This document shows positions 40,700-52,061 of a stretch of 64,000 nt of DNA, piece by piece. Position 1 is the first letter of the stretch; each line of letters opens with the position of its first letter. The notes below the pieces were generated by a model. The model did no database searches. It saw only the letters and a list, made by a program, of their open reading frames with translations, and was not told the DNA's origin. A program made the translations under genes and the position numbers. Source of the DNA: Sphagnum compactum (lineage: Eukaryota > Bryophyta > Sphagnopsida > Sphagnales); contig OZ234500.1 of the NCBI GenBank assembly GCA_965153455.1, forward strand, positions 3,472,001 through 3,536,000, read 5' to 3'.

Positions 40700-42098
40700 T
40701 CTCTCTGTGTCTTTGTGTTTTTCCCCTCTTTCCCGGCAAAGTACGTCATCTTCTGCAGGCTTTTGTTTTGTTTTCTAGTGTTGCATGACTTGGTGTATTT
40801 TCGGGAAATGTAACATGTGTGTATCTTCAGGACCGCGTTTGAGTACCGCCAGAGAATTTCCAGATTTTTGAGTCATGGATGTTGCAGACTTTGCTAGAAT
40901 TGTTAGCGTTGCTGCTGCAAGTGTGAAGCCGCTACTATTAGTCTCCTGCTTCCTGCTCTTGAATCCCTTGTATGTACCATAGGAAAGTCGATCTTACATC
41001 TTTGTGTTACCATCTGCTGCACACATTATTTTGAAGAATGAAGTCTTATGAAAGAAAGAAAATTCAAAGAACTCCACAAAGCTCAGGTATTGAGGTATAA
41101 TCAGTTGAGAGAAAGCTTGCTATGCTTCCAAACAAGTCATCTCTTCCAGGACAAAAATAATGAGCTTGCATCTTTCTGGTTGTGCAGCAGTTCGCACAGC
41201 ATTGGCATGACATTTCACATCATGCTATTGAGCTTCACACCAACGTTGGGGATCTCTGCTCTTGTTTGACACTCAGAAAGAAAACAAAAAAAGCTTTGAA
41301 GATTCCTGTCAGACCAAGCTGCACTCTGCTGTTTCTCTACCTATTTGTTGCAAGAAAAACAAGCAAATTTATTTGCTGACTTGGATTGGAAAAGCTCTTG
41401 AACCTGCATTGAGGGATCTCTCTTTCTTTGAAGGTTATTTCTAGAGATGGCATATTGCACACCTGGTTGTGGAGTACCTTTCCTTCAATGGGGTTCCAGA
41501 AAGGTAATGCAATATATTTCAACTTGCTGAATCTCGTCTTTTGCTGCAGCAGCAGAAGTGCAGGGAACATGAATTGTTTTTTCAAAATCATCAGATTGCC
41601 TGTTGCAGAACTGTACAGCAGAAACTTTGAAGTTTGAAGCAGAGGAAGAACAGTTCTTGATTATCAATTTGTAATTGATAGAAATACAAAGAGCTATGAA
41701 GAAATCAAAGCAGGGATGAATACCAGAGAGAACTTGCACTGATAAGAAGAAGAAGCAGCAAGTAGCAGGAAAACTTAGAAGCCACAAGAAGAAAGAAAGA
41801 GTGAATCATTTTGTACTGAGGACACAAAGAACATTGAGGATCTGATGCAACATCATGTTGTTATTGTTGTTGTTGCTCTTCCTCCCTTGAGGTTTTGGGG
41901 GTGGGAAGCAATGAAGTTCATCATATGGTTTTACAGATTTCGCAGAGGTTCTCAGGGACAAGCCTCCTGCATTTGGAAGAAGCTTGAGCAACCACTGAAT
42001 TATCCAGCTTGGTTTCTGGTTTGCATGACTGTGTGTTGCAGGGGTTCTTGGATGTGGCGGCGGTACCTGAGCAAGGTCTAGGCTACAAGGAGGCAGCC
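40700..42098 (+). other. Probable 5' leader/promoter region of the NPF gene
   Basis: No coding region of its own is supported. A good splice acceptor (TGTGTTGCAG) ends at 42041, 58 bases before the chosen start codon, suggesting at least one leader intron. The frame from that acceptor into the start codon is open without an ATG, so an upstream coding exon cannot be excluded. Confidence 0.45.
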
Positions 42099-44868
42099 AT
42101 GATGAATTCAACCATAACAGAAGATGGGTCAGTGGATTTCAAAGGAAGACCTGCTGATAAGTCCACTACTGGTGGCTGGAAGACAGCGCCCTTCATCTTT
42201 GGTATGCTGCTAGTGAATGCTTTCTTTGAGCAGCACCTTCTTGATGTTCAATTCAGCTCTGATGGTGTAGTTTGTGCATCATCACTGCATGCATGTTTAT
42301 ATACCTACTGTTGCAAATGTGCAGCTACTGCAATGTTCGAGATGATTGTGAACCTTGGGATTGCCTTCAACTTGAACAGCTACTTGTCAGGCCCCATGCA
42401 CATCCCCATCAAGCTTGCCTCCCAGTACACCACCTCCTACTGGGGCACATCTTTCATGACTTCCCTCATTGGTGGCTTCATCTCAGATACTTATCTTGGT
42501 CGCTTCTGGACATCAGTCCTGGCTGCTGTCATCGAGCTTCTGGTAAAATCCAACAATCCCATCATATCACTCTGCTGTATGAGTCTGCTTGACACATCTT
42601 GAATGGCACGGTTACAGTCTGAGATTGTGAATGGCATCCTTGAACATCATCATCTCATGCCGTCAACTGTGTCTTGTTCAGCTTGTTGCTTCACATTGTC
42701 TTTCTCTTGAAACTGGCAGGAGCAGTTGCAAGATTTCTTGGTCTGAACTGTGTGGATTTCGAGTGCAGGGAATTGTGCTGGTGGTGATCTCGGCTACAGT
42801 GCCAAGCTTGAAGCCCAACTGCCCACAGACGGACTTCAGTTGCCCGCCTTTCACAGGCACAAAGGGTTACAGCGTCTTCATGGTGGGGCTCTACATCATA
42901 GGATTGGGTACTGGCATGCTCAGGCCCTGCCTGGCGGCCTTCGGCGCCGATCAATTTGACTTGGACGACCCACAGGAAAGCAAGAAGATCCGCAGCTACT
43001 TCAACTGGCTCTTCTTCTCTATCAGCGTTGGCGCCATCATTGCTATCATAGCAGTCATCTACGTCGCGGAGAACGTCTCCTGGCCGTGGGGATTTGGTAT
43101 GGTGGGCTTCGCGATGTTGTGTTCCACATTGAGCTTCCTGGCGGGGATCTTCCTGTATCGCCACCAAACGGCCAAGGGAAGTCCCTTGACGCGAATGGCA
43201 CAGGTGCTTGTGGCGTCGTTGCGGAAACGGAAGGTCGCGGCGCCCGCAGACAGCGGCGCGCTGTTCGAGGTGAACGACACCGAGAACAATGTGCTTGCGG
43301 ATGTGGAACCAACTCTCAAGCGCCACCACTCCCTCCCACACACCAAAGGAATGCAGTAAGGACATCTTTCCATTAGGCTGCTGCGATCACAGATTCTCTG
43401 ATCACACACTAGCTTTCCAGTTTGTTTTTTCAACTAGCTGTGCTTACAATCATCTCACAGCTCTACCGGTCAAGCATTGATCAATTGCAGGAGCTCTGAG
43501 AGCTGTGAGTCAAACTGTGACTCACCATACAATGACATCTGCCTCTTTTTATTTGGTGAGAACATGTCTTCCCAGAGTTCCTAACATGAGGTATATTTTG
43601 TGTTTTGGGTGATCTTAAGCTTGTTGGACAGAGCAGCGGTAGTGGAGGAGTCACAGACAGGCACAGGTCCAGCCAGCTTGAACATTGACCCGTGGCGTCT
43701 GTGCACCGTGACCCAAGTCGAGGAGGTGAAATCCATCTTGCGTTGCCTACCCGTGGCCTTGGCCAACATGCTGGTCTTCTCTGTGGTTGCGCAGATGCAG
43801 ACTTGGTTCGTCAACCAGGGCTACACCATGAAGCGACATCTTGGTCCGCATTTCTCCGTTCCACCGCCGTCTCTTTCTGCGGTCGCCATTGTCGTGGTTC
43901 TGATCGAGATCGCCATCTACGATCGCTGGTTCGTGCCCTTGGTGCGCAAGTATACAGGCCACAGCCATGGTATCACCCACCTACAGCGGATCGGGTTTGG
44001 AATGTTCCTCTCGGTTATCTCTATGGCATGTGCGGCAGTCGTCGAGACCATTCGTCTCCACATTGCACATAAGCACGGGATCCAGAACGATCCGGATCCC
44101 AGGGCCGTCGTACCCATGAGCATCTTCTGGCTGCTCCCGCAGTGGATTCTGGTCGCCAGCGCTGAGCTGTTCTCGTACGTGGGTCTCCTCGAGTTTTTCT
44201 GGTCTCAGACTCCCATGGAGATGCGCAGCTTGGGTGCCAGCTTCTCATTCTTGTCCATCTCGTTGGGTTTCTTCCAGAGCGGGGCGCTGATCGCAGGCGT
44301 GAACAGCGCCTCCAAGAGCTCCAATGGCGGCTGGCTCGCCGACTCAAACCTGAACAAGAACCATCTGAACTACTTCTACATCGTCCTCATGGTCGCAAGC
44401 GTACTCAACTTCGGTCCCTTCTTTCTATCCACCATGATGTTCCGCTACGTCAAGTTCGCTCGAGCTCCGTCGACTCGAGCTCCGTCGACTCGAGCTCCAT
44501 CATCTGACAACAAAGCCAATTCAGGTGGTGGTGGTGGTGGTGGTGGTGGTGGTGGTGCTGCTGCAACAGATCCATTGGATTCAGCACCTTCTGCACCACC
44601 ACATGAGGAAGCGGACTTTCTTGCTCGTTCAGGGAGCAGAAGGCCACTCAGGACAGCAGATGCTGTATCCTTGAATGAGAGATCGAATGCTACCCGTCCT
44701 CCACCCATCGTCCACGATGCAATTGTCTCGCCTCTGAGGTCACCTAGAAGTGGCAATTCTCCCCTCAGGTCACCCACCACAGCTTCCATCTTGGCGTCAC
44801 CCCTGTTCTCGCCTCGTGGAAACTATTCTTCGCCAACAACTGCTGCTTCTGCTGCAGGTGGTTACTGA
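42099..44868 (+). CDS. NPF/PTR family transporter with long C-terminal tail
   Basis: A major-facilitator transporter of the NRT1/PTR (NPF) family, whose members move nitrate, peptides, hormones or other metabolites across membranes. The substrate cannot be read from sequence. Exons are 42099-42201, 42325-42542, 42769-43355 and 43620-44868, the usual four-exon layout with the first intron after TAPFIF. The frame closes at 718 residues against about 550-620 usual. Family landmarks include TTGGWKTAPFIF at 23-34, GGFISDTYLGRFW in exon 2, FNWLFFSISVGA in exon 3 and LLDRAAVVEE at the exon 4 start. The proton-coupling ExxER motif is replaced by AMFEM (37-41), as in NPF4-type members, so NPF4-like is a tentative placement. 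Residues 583-718 form an extra tail: three RAPST-type repeats, an 11-Gly run and several SP motifs. Confidence 0.93.
44454..44560 (+). repeat. In-frame minisatellite and (GGT)n run in the NPF coding region
   Basis: A 15-base unit (CGAGCTCCGTCGACT) is repeated about three times from 44460 to about 44504, giving repeated RAPST. It is followed by about eleven GGT codons at 44525-44557. Both keep the reading frame and build the start of the unusual C-terminal tail. Confidence 0.9.
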
Positions 44869-45773
44869 GTTCCCCGAGAATTACAGAAAGCTCCAGCAGC
44901 AGAATCATTGAGGGATACTTTTGCAAATCTCAAGTACGTTCATGAAGTACAAAAGATCAGATCATAGAGCACAAGTAGATCTGCGATGTAGTGCAAACCT
45001 CCATCCTCTGCAGCAGACACTGAGTTAGAAGACTCCGAAAAACTGGGGGCTCGACGCATTCCAACTGGATCCAAACCTCGCAAATTCCACACTTTTCCCA
45101 TTGAAGAATGCATGGAGCATGGATTCTCTCGCAAGAACGCCATGCATTCCCCCAACACCTCCTCTCCTCCTCTTCCTCCTCCAAATCTCCGAAGCTCTCT
45201 CCCTTCCTCTGGAGCTTCGTCTCTTGTTTACTGGGAGGAGATTGATTAGTGTTGGGAGCTCTTCGCTCTACTTGTCTCTTCGTTTGCTTGAAGGAGTTTT
45301 CTTAGGGTTTGGAGCTCTGCTCTACTGTCTATTTTTTTGTTTGCTGGAAGGAGCCTTTTAGGGTTTGGACCTCTGGCTCTGTTAGGGGGTTTGGGGTTTA
45401 GGGTTTGGAATTCCTTACATATCAAGACCTCATAGTTTCCAATTATTTAAAATTCTTTTACAAGATATAATCATCTTTGTGTAATTACTAAATAAAAACT
45501 ATAGAGTCATCTTCCCCCTCACATATTTACTAAACACATTATGGGTTTTCTAAAAAAAACATTTTGATGTGTTTTCATATAAGAGAGATCTTTTTAATAA
45601 TTTGTGAAACATAGAATTCATAGACAAAAACTTTATGGTTAGCTTAGGTTGATGGTCAATTTTTAATTTCTTTATTTTAAAAGGACCAACAACTTGTATC
45701 ATGTACCAAGTGGATGCAATATATGAAACAATGACAAATTCAACATTGACCACAATTATGTTGAAATTTATCA

Positions 45774-45816
<43 letters not shown>

Positions 45817-47810
45817 ACACTAGTTAATATATAATTTTCTTAAACATTTTGTGAGAAAACAAGGACTAACATGTCCTAATATTTTCATTTCCATTGTAAT
45901 TGCAAACAATAAATTCAAATTCCTCAACAACATTTGAAAGCAATATGTTCCCTTGTTTTCCGAATAATTTGTTGTTGTTGGTCTCTAACATCTTTACCTT
46001 CGATTTTACTCTTCTCCTCCATTCTATGCTCAACATAAACCTAACTATATAAGATATACCACCTATGACTTGGTGTTTTTTTTTTTGTTTTTTTTCCTTC
46101 AAACTTGAATTACTTGAACATGATATGTGTTGCATATTCTAGGTCCTTATGCAACTCGCATATCGGGTAGGTATTGGCATTTGGTAAAAGAGATTTTGAA
46201 ACACTTTAGATACTAATTTAAATTGTATTAGGATCAATGTGTTTTTTCTTTGAACAGGCCATTGAAATGTATATCTTAATGAATTTGCCTTGACTAAGAG
46301 GTACCAAGTATTGAGTATCCTAAATTTTCAAATAATATCATTTTTCCACCCTAATTGTTAAAGGGACAAGCATTAACACATATGCCCAATTATGCATTTG
46401 AAAAAAGTATTTTCATTAAGACCAAGGGCTTGATTGTGCATATAAAAGTGATACTATGGCATAGTACCTTTGCAGCTTCAGTGGTAATTATATTATTTTT
46501 TAAATATTGAATTTTTAAAAAATTACCTGCTTGAAACATCAAAAGTTAATGAAATTATTTTTTCATCAATCCCAAAATTTTGGGAATTTGAGATAATTGT
46601 GTAATTTGTTATTAGGGTTTAGTGGTTTTCTTTGTTTCTATGACTTAGTATTTAATATGTGATGATTTATCAATCATCTATGTATTGATGTTTAGCAATA
46701 GTTTTGATATTTATTATGATTCACTTTTAAGTTGTTGGACATTAAAGTGGAGTGCTTGTTGTTTGCAACCAAGAACTCTGACAAGGTGAGAAAATTGGGT
46801 AGTATTTTTCTTTTAGTGAGAATTTTTCAATGACATTAAGTGCAATAATCAATCATCATTATCGAGTATTTTTTAGTTTGGCATAATGTTATGTAAATTT
46901 TATTTTTTTTAGTATTTAATTTAATTTTGAAAAATAAAATAAATATTCAACACCTAAGTGCCAAATCAAAAAAAAGTAGTATGGATGGAAATAGCTTCCA
47001 ACAAGGGGCCAATAGCTACTACCTCGCATGAAAATTTGGGCATTTGTCTCTTATAATTGTTTCTTGCATGAAAAGTTGTCATTGGAAATTCAGCTAAAGT
47101 ACAAAAACTGGTTTTGGAATGAGAAATTAGCTGAGGAACAAGTTCACCCTTGGACCAAGAGCACACGAGTATGGATGAAACACTGTCAATCTGGGTAGGT
47201 CAATTGTCCCATGACCAGTACCAGTTCCGACCCAGGGTGCTTAACTGAGGAATTCAGGTGAGAACCAGTGTATCAACTATCAACCCAGGCTTGATTGCAC
47301 AGCCAGAATGAGAATCTTGGTGTGATGCTAGTCACCCGGGATCACCATCTCCCATCTTCCAGCCTAATCACAGACTTGTCTAGCTCGGGGACTCAGTGCG
47401 CCACAGGCTGAGGAGGGTTGCGGTCACTGATGACAATATATCTGTGGCTGATTCCTAGTTGTAAGGTAGAGTCAAATTTGTCACTACATCCTCAACACAC
47501 TTGAATGTTGCAAATTCACCCCAACTGAATGATTCGTCCTTTGAAGTCCAAGGATTTGCCATAGCACGAGGAGTAACAGGCTGATGACTCTCAAGAGCTG
47601 TGGTAATTTTGCAACCTGATGTTATGTCATCACATCTTTCAGTTGAAGAAAGTTCAGTTGTTGACTAATGGAAGTGAAATATTCTCCAATTCTAAGGAAT
47701 CCCCATATGTCAGTTTCCTTAGGCAACACACCATTTCACTCCTTTTATGTATGCTGTAATCCGATTGCTATATGCTCACTTGATTGCAATAAAGTAAATC
47801 ACAATGTGAT
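44869..47810. other. Spacer downstream of NPF gene, no recognised gene
   Basis: It holds a leader-like stretch at about 45180-45420 with TTAGGGTTT telo-box motifs inside an imperfect duplication of TTTGCTTGAAGGAG...TTAGGGTTTGGAGCTCTG. A (TA)n run lies at 45777-45813. A degraded repeat family B tail lies at about 47070-47150. A tRNA-like or SINE-like stretch of higher GC lies at about 47170-47440 and cannot be resolved by eye. No gene is supported. Confidence 0.5.
45777..45813. repeat. (TA)n microsatellite
   Basis: An uninterrupted TA dinucleotide run of 37 bases in AT-rich spacer. Confidence 0.97.
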
Positions 47811-47814
47811 ACTA

Positions 47815-48570
47815 CCTGGCATATTGGAGACAAACACTCCCGGGTTTTCTGTTTAGTCCTGCTCAGTAGGATGTCTAGGCTTGTGGTCCATTGAAAGCTA
47901 CTCAACCACCCCGCCTTTGGAAAGAACAGCCCTAGAATCTTCTACATTAGCCATCAGCAAGTCCTTGCCATCAATGAGGATTGCTGTAACTGCTGTTGAT
48001 CCTCCAGGTTCCAAATTGGAGGAATTGTCCAGAATAGTCATGTCTGTGTTAAGGTAAGACTCTCTTATAGTTGCAGTAGGGTCGCTCCAGGATGAAGCCT
48101 GCCAACACACATCTATGACTCTAAGCAAACCGTATACTACCCTAGAGGAGACCCATTTTGCTGCATGCATTATTACATGTTGATTGAGCAATTGTGTACT
48201 TGAACTGCAGACATGGCAGAGTTATACCAGCATGGATGACTGCAACCAGGCACAATGCCTTTGAATGTTGATCTGATATCATTGCAACCCATTGTGACAG
48301 GAGCTCCTTGCAATCACGAGCCAAATTATGGTTAGGATACTTGACAAAGCAACTTCTGATAACCATCCATAACACAGACTTATACCTCATTCTTGTTGAA
48401 CTAATGTTGTTGTAGATGATGTTGTGTCCCAGATGACCATCATATGCTGCAAAGAGTCCCACTTCACGGTCTTGACTTTTCTAATTCTGCATCAAGGTAA
48501 TCTTCCATAGCATGTCTTGCTTTCCCTTTGACCAAAGAGAAGCCATGCACAATGTGATAGTTGTGATGAC
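47815..48570 (-). pseudogene. Protein phosphatase 2C pseudogene fragment
   Basis: The minus strand carries the PP2C order. HGFSLVKGKARHAMEDYLDA lies at about 48494-48553. GLFAAYDGHLGHN, with the metal-binding DGH, lies near 48420-48465. Then come GGSTAVTAILIDGK and ANVEDSRAVLSKGG near 47900-47990. MDHKPRHPTEQ and GVFVSNMPG end at 47815. A frameshift near 48477 separates the first two motifs. Stops follow SKGGVVE and lie between MDHKPRHPTEQD and TENPG. The downstream part (the usual RAFGD and DGLWD motifs) was not found. The best match is the plant PP2C group with KGK..HPMEDY. Regulatory and catalytic function is lost. Confidence 0.82.
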
Positions 48571-49095
48571 TCTGTCCCCTCCCTGCATCTGGTTGCAAGC
48601 CTGAAGCCATCCGATTGACGATAATGCACACAGCAGTTATAGTCTGCTTAGCAACATTATGATGACTGTCAAACCCTGAATGATACCACCTTACAGATTG
48701 GAAGAAGAAAGCTGCAGCATGCATCCAAAAGATGCTAACAAGGATGATGAGAGTCATGCTCAGACACAAGCTACAGAGTTGAGAGCTCAAATTGACAAAG
48801 TATGGCAAGCACTCTGACAACCTTCAAATGCTCCAGAGCTTCAGATGCTGACTGATTTTCGATCAAGTGTTGGAGGAAATGGCTGCTAACTATGTTGTAA
48901 ATTGTCCAGTTCTCTCTTCTCTGCAAACTCCAGCAAACCTCCAACTTCTGGCTGTAGTGTGAGCAAGAAATCACTTGCTCTTCCGCCTCCCTACATCCCA
49001 ATGAAGGATTATTGCTTGCCTGACCTACCGTAACCGATTGCATGTTCGGTGACACCCCAGGGTCTGAGGATACTTTTTTCTCTTTTTGAGAGAAG
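48571..49095. other. Intergenic region between PP2C pseudogene and TRM7
   Basis: This probably includes the TRM7 promoter (plus strand). Minus-strand open frames here (about 48771-49055) show no PP2C-like sequence and no recognised domain. Confidence 0.5.
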
Positions 49096-49099
49096 AGGG

Positions 49100-49109
49100 T
49101 TTAGGGTTT
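49100..49109 (+). promoter_or_regulatory. Telo-box in TRM7 leader
   Basis: TTTAGGGTTT lies 167 bases before the TRM7 start. Telo-boxes are typical of plant translation-machinery genes, which suits a tRNA-modifying enzyme. Its function here is inferred. Confidence 0.5.
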
Positions 49110-49275
49110 GCAAGGAGGAGGGAGTTTTGTTGCGCTTTGGTTGGAGCTTTCTGGCGTGCAAGTTCGGAGCACTCTTGGAGCAAGCTTGTTTCTTTCTGCC
49201 TGTAAGTTGAGAGTGATTGCAAGAGGAGAAAGGAGTCGAAAACTGCGTGCGTTGCCCAACAACGACGACAAGGGC

Positions 49276-50196
49276 ATGGGAAAATCATCGAAAGATAAAC
49301 GGGATATATATTACAGGAAGGCCAAGGAGGAAGGATGGCGAGCACGGAGTGCATTCAAGCTTCTACAAATTGATGAAGAGTTTGGGATCCTAGGAGAGGC
49401 AAAGCGTGTGGTGGATCTGTGTGCTGCACCTGGAAGTTGGAGCCAGGTTTTGAGTAGAAAGCTCTACTTACCTGCAAAAGCTGCAGGGGAGAAGGAGTTA
49501 CCTTTGATTGTTGCCATTGATCTACAGCCAATGGCTCCTATCGATGGTGTCCTGCAGATACAAGGGGACATCACCAGTGCAAGGACAGCAGAGATGGTGA
49601 TTAAGCACTTTGATGGAAAGAAAGCTGATCTTGTAGTCTGTGATGGTGCTCCTGATGTCACTGGATTGCATGATATGGATGAGTTTGTGCAGGCACAGCT
49701 TATCCTAGCAGCATTGACTATAGTCACGCATGTCTTGCGTCCTGGTGGGAACTTTGTTGCCAAGATTTTCCGAGGGAAAGATATAAGCCTTCTTTACACT
49801 CAGCTAAAAATCTTCTTTCCTGTAGTCACATGTGCAAAGCCTAAGAGCAGTAGAAACAGCAGCATCGAGGCGTTTGTTGTCTGTGAAGGCTATCTTCCAC
49901 CTGAAGGCTTTGATCACAAGGATTTATATAGGCTTTTGGAGAGGGCTAGTAGTCAGTCAGGAGGTTTGGATTGTGCAAGTTCCTGGCTAGAAGGTCCTAG
50001 TAAGCTGATAGTTCCATTCTTAGCTTGTGGAGATCTAAGAGGTTTTGATGCGGATCAGTCATATCCACTGCAGACTTCTGCGGCAGGATCAGAGAAAGAA
50101 AGTGCTTATCAAAGCCTAGCTCCAGTCCAGCCTCCTATTGCACCTCCTTATCGGACTGCAATGGAACTAGGGAAGAAGTTACAGAAAACACTCTGA
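49276..50196 (+). CDS. TRM7: tRNA 2'-O-methyltransferase, TRM7/FTSJ1 type
   Basis: Transfers methyl from SAM to ribose 2'-OH of anticodon-loop nucleotides (positions 32 and 34 in yeast and plants, acting with partner proteins). A single exon gives 306 residues (yeast Trm7 is 310). The catalytic K-D-K-E tetrad is K28 (RSAFKLLQ), D123 ([10 protein letters not shown]), K163 (FVAKIFRG) and E198 (SIEAFVV). The SAM motif [14 protein letters not shown] is at 46-59, followed by AIDLQPM. The start at 49276 ([17 protein letters not shown]) matches the family N-terminus, although the frame is open upstream without an ATG of the right type. The C-terminus ends near [14 protein letters not shown], as in other family members. 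No introns. It lies between two pseudogenes. Confidence 0.95.
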   Translation: MGKSSKDKRDIYYRKAKEEGWRARSAFKLLQIDEEFGILGEAKRVVDLCAAPGSWSQVLSRKLYLPAKAAGEKELPLIVAIDLQPMAPIDGVLQIQGDITSARTAEMVIKHFDGKKADLVVCDGAPDVTGLHDMDEFVQAQLILAALTIVTHVLRPGGNFVAKIFRGKDISLLYTQLKIFFPVVTCAKPKSSRNSSIEAFVVCEGYLPPEGFDHKDLYRLLERASSQSGGLDCASSWLEGPSKLIVPFLACGDLRGFDADQSYPLQTSAAGSEKESAYQSLAPVQPPIAPPYRTAMELGKKLQKTL

Positions 50197-50900
50197 ATAG
50201 CTTTCAGCTCTTTGCCATGGTTGTATAGGTCGTGCATCACCATAGCATGTGTCAAACTCACTGGAAAGCAGACAACTGTGTGAGAGATCATTTACCCAGC
50301 AAATGGATTTCACTGGTTGAGCTCTCGCAAACATCCTTGTTACCTTGTGCAATTTTCTGTGTTCTCGAAATTAGTGTACCGATTTGTCTGGTGTCATGTG
50401 ATATAACTGGTTTTGGGTGGCAATGAACGACAGTGGCTGATGGGAATGCCCTAACTCCTCTCCAATTGAGAGCCAATCTACGCACCATTACCAGTTACAT
50501 GAATTTGTTCTTGAAATTCTGGCTTTGTTGGCACCAACGTTCCACTTTCTTATCATGCAGATGTCACAGTATGCTTCAGAACAACATTGACTTGAGCTTT
50601 GCCAATTACAGGAGCTATGTCAGTTATCAATGTCATTTGGAAGTTGATGCAGTCACAGGTGGCAAGCAAGGTGAGGCAGCAAAATTGGCTGTGGAGAAAG
50701 ATGGATTGGATCTAGGTCAACATTCGTGAGTTCATCTGAAGACAGACCAGGGGATTGTTTGATCAAAAACCTTTCTTGTACTTCAAACATTCTGAGGTAG
50801 AAGTCTCTTGCAGAGATATTGTACCAGTCTCAAGTGTGAGTTAGTGGGACTCACTGCCCTTTGATGATCCTTTTTGCCTGTAGTGTGCCTGACAGGTTGG
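50197..50900 (+). other. TRM7 3' region, no recognised gene
   Basis: It contains the probable 3' untranslated region of TRM7. Short open frames (for example 50433-50729) show no recognisable domain. Confidence 0.5.
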
Positions 50901-50909
50901 CCTCCAAAT

Positions 50910-51760
50910 GTGGGCCATTTGATTTTTTCAATGTTGGGAATGAATTTGGTAGGATGGGTTGCAATGGTGAGCTTTTCTACAACAGTTAACAAATCCTTGT
51001 CAACTGGTAGGCAGAAGCAAACCATGTAGAGCTGACCCTCACTGCTATCGGTAACAATGCAGTGCATTACACTTCTCATTACTCATCATCTGCAGTGCCA
51101 GATTGATCATAAAAATGTTCAGCATGTTTGAAATCTGTGCAGGATATCAGAGAGAGGGAAATTCTTCTGCATCAAGAATTTTGTCTGAAACAAAACATTA
51201 GTGGGAAAACAAGCTAGAAAGAAACCACCTGCCTTATTGGGAAATGCAAGTTCTTACACCACATCAGCAGTGTTCTGCAAGCAGGAGAAAAAGAGATAGA
51301 GGAGGACCAAGCATAATTGCCTTGCTGATGTTCACAATGGAGGAGGCAGTATTAGGTCGAACACCCACCCATTTGTCCACTTTCAGAATCTGAAGACCTC
51401 TCTCCAGACCTTGGTGCACAATCAAGACCACACTGGCATCACTATGTGCATACAAACCTTCAATAATATCAGGATGTGAACATGGAGGATAATGATTCAT
51501 ACAAAGAGTTGTCTTGCCCTCAGCTCTTTGATGTTGCTTGAACTGATTCAGATGCAATCCAAGTAGCTCTTGTCCTCAGCTCTTTGATGTTGCTTGAACT
51601 GATTCAGATACAATCCAAGTAGCTCTTGTCCTCTATGAGCTTCAAATCCTTGTCAATGAACTCCAATTACAAATCCATTTTTCACAAATGCTCCATTGCA
51701 TGTTCTTTTGCTCTTGAAAATTTGAGCACCCACATGCAAACCCACATCCTTGACCCTAGC
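50910..51760 (-). pseudogene. 2-oxoglutarate/Fe(II) dioxygenase pseudogene
   Basis: The minus strand keeps two blocks of a plant 2OG dioxygenase. CMNHYPPCSHPDIIEGLYAH and SDASVVLIVHQGLERGLQIL, containing the first Fe-binding His-x-Asp, lie at about 51345-51503. RSVMHCIVTDSSEGQLYMVC, continuing to FCLPVDKD and ATHPTKFIP, lies at about 50930-51076. The latter holds the distal His and an S-like position in place of the usual RxS (here QLY). The link between the blocks (QMMSNE) is present near 51083-51100 but frameshifted. The N-terminal third is broken by stops and contains a 56-bp tandem duplication. Family is clear; the exact enzyme is not. Confidence 0.78.
51518..51633. repeat. 56-bp tandem duplication
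   Basis: Two copies (51518-51573, 51574-51629), starting CCTCAGCTCTTTGATG, differ at one base (GATGCAAT versus GATACAAT). The start of a third copy follows. It lies inside the dioxygenase pseudogene and introduces stops, and looks recent. Confidence 0.95.
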
Positions 51761-51803
51761 CATTTTCCTTTCTTCTCTGATTTCTGTAACAGCATTATTG
51801 AGT

Positions 51804-51806
<3 letters not shown>

Positions 51807-51834
<28 letters not shown>
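51807..51834. repeat. (GA)n microsatellite
   Basis: About 28 bases of uninterrupted GA between the dioxygenase pseudogene and the 3' end of the CCR4-like gene. Confidence 0.95.
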
Positions 51835-51837
<3 letters not shown>

Positions 51838-52061
51838 CAGACCCAGTGTCAGTTTGGACAGAGCAACTCAAAGAGACAAATTCCAAGATCTCAAAAAAAT
51901 GGGGCATTCAACAATGTTGTGCTGTTACTCTCTCGTGTAATAAAAGAACATAAATTATTATTTCAAGCAATACAGTGCCAAAAAAAGCAGCATTAGTGTA
52001 TTGCTCTCCCCTTCCTGGGTTGTTTGTGTTAAAATTCAAGGACTGTCAAGTGGTCTGGACT

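Noticed and set aside
42691-43365. 224-codon minus-strand frame across NPF exon 3
   Set aside because: It is antisense to an exon whose protein matches the NPF family. The GC-rich codon positions explain the open antisense frame.
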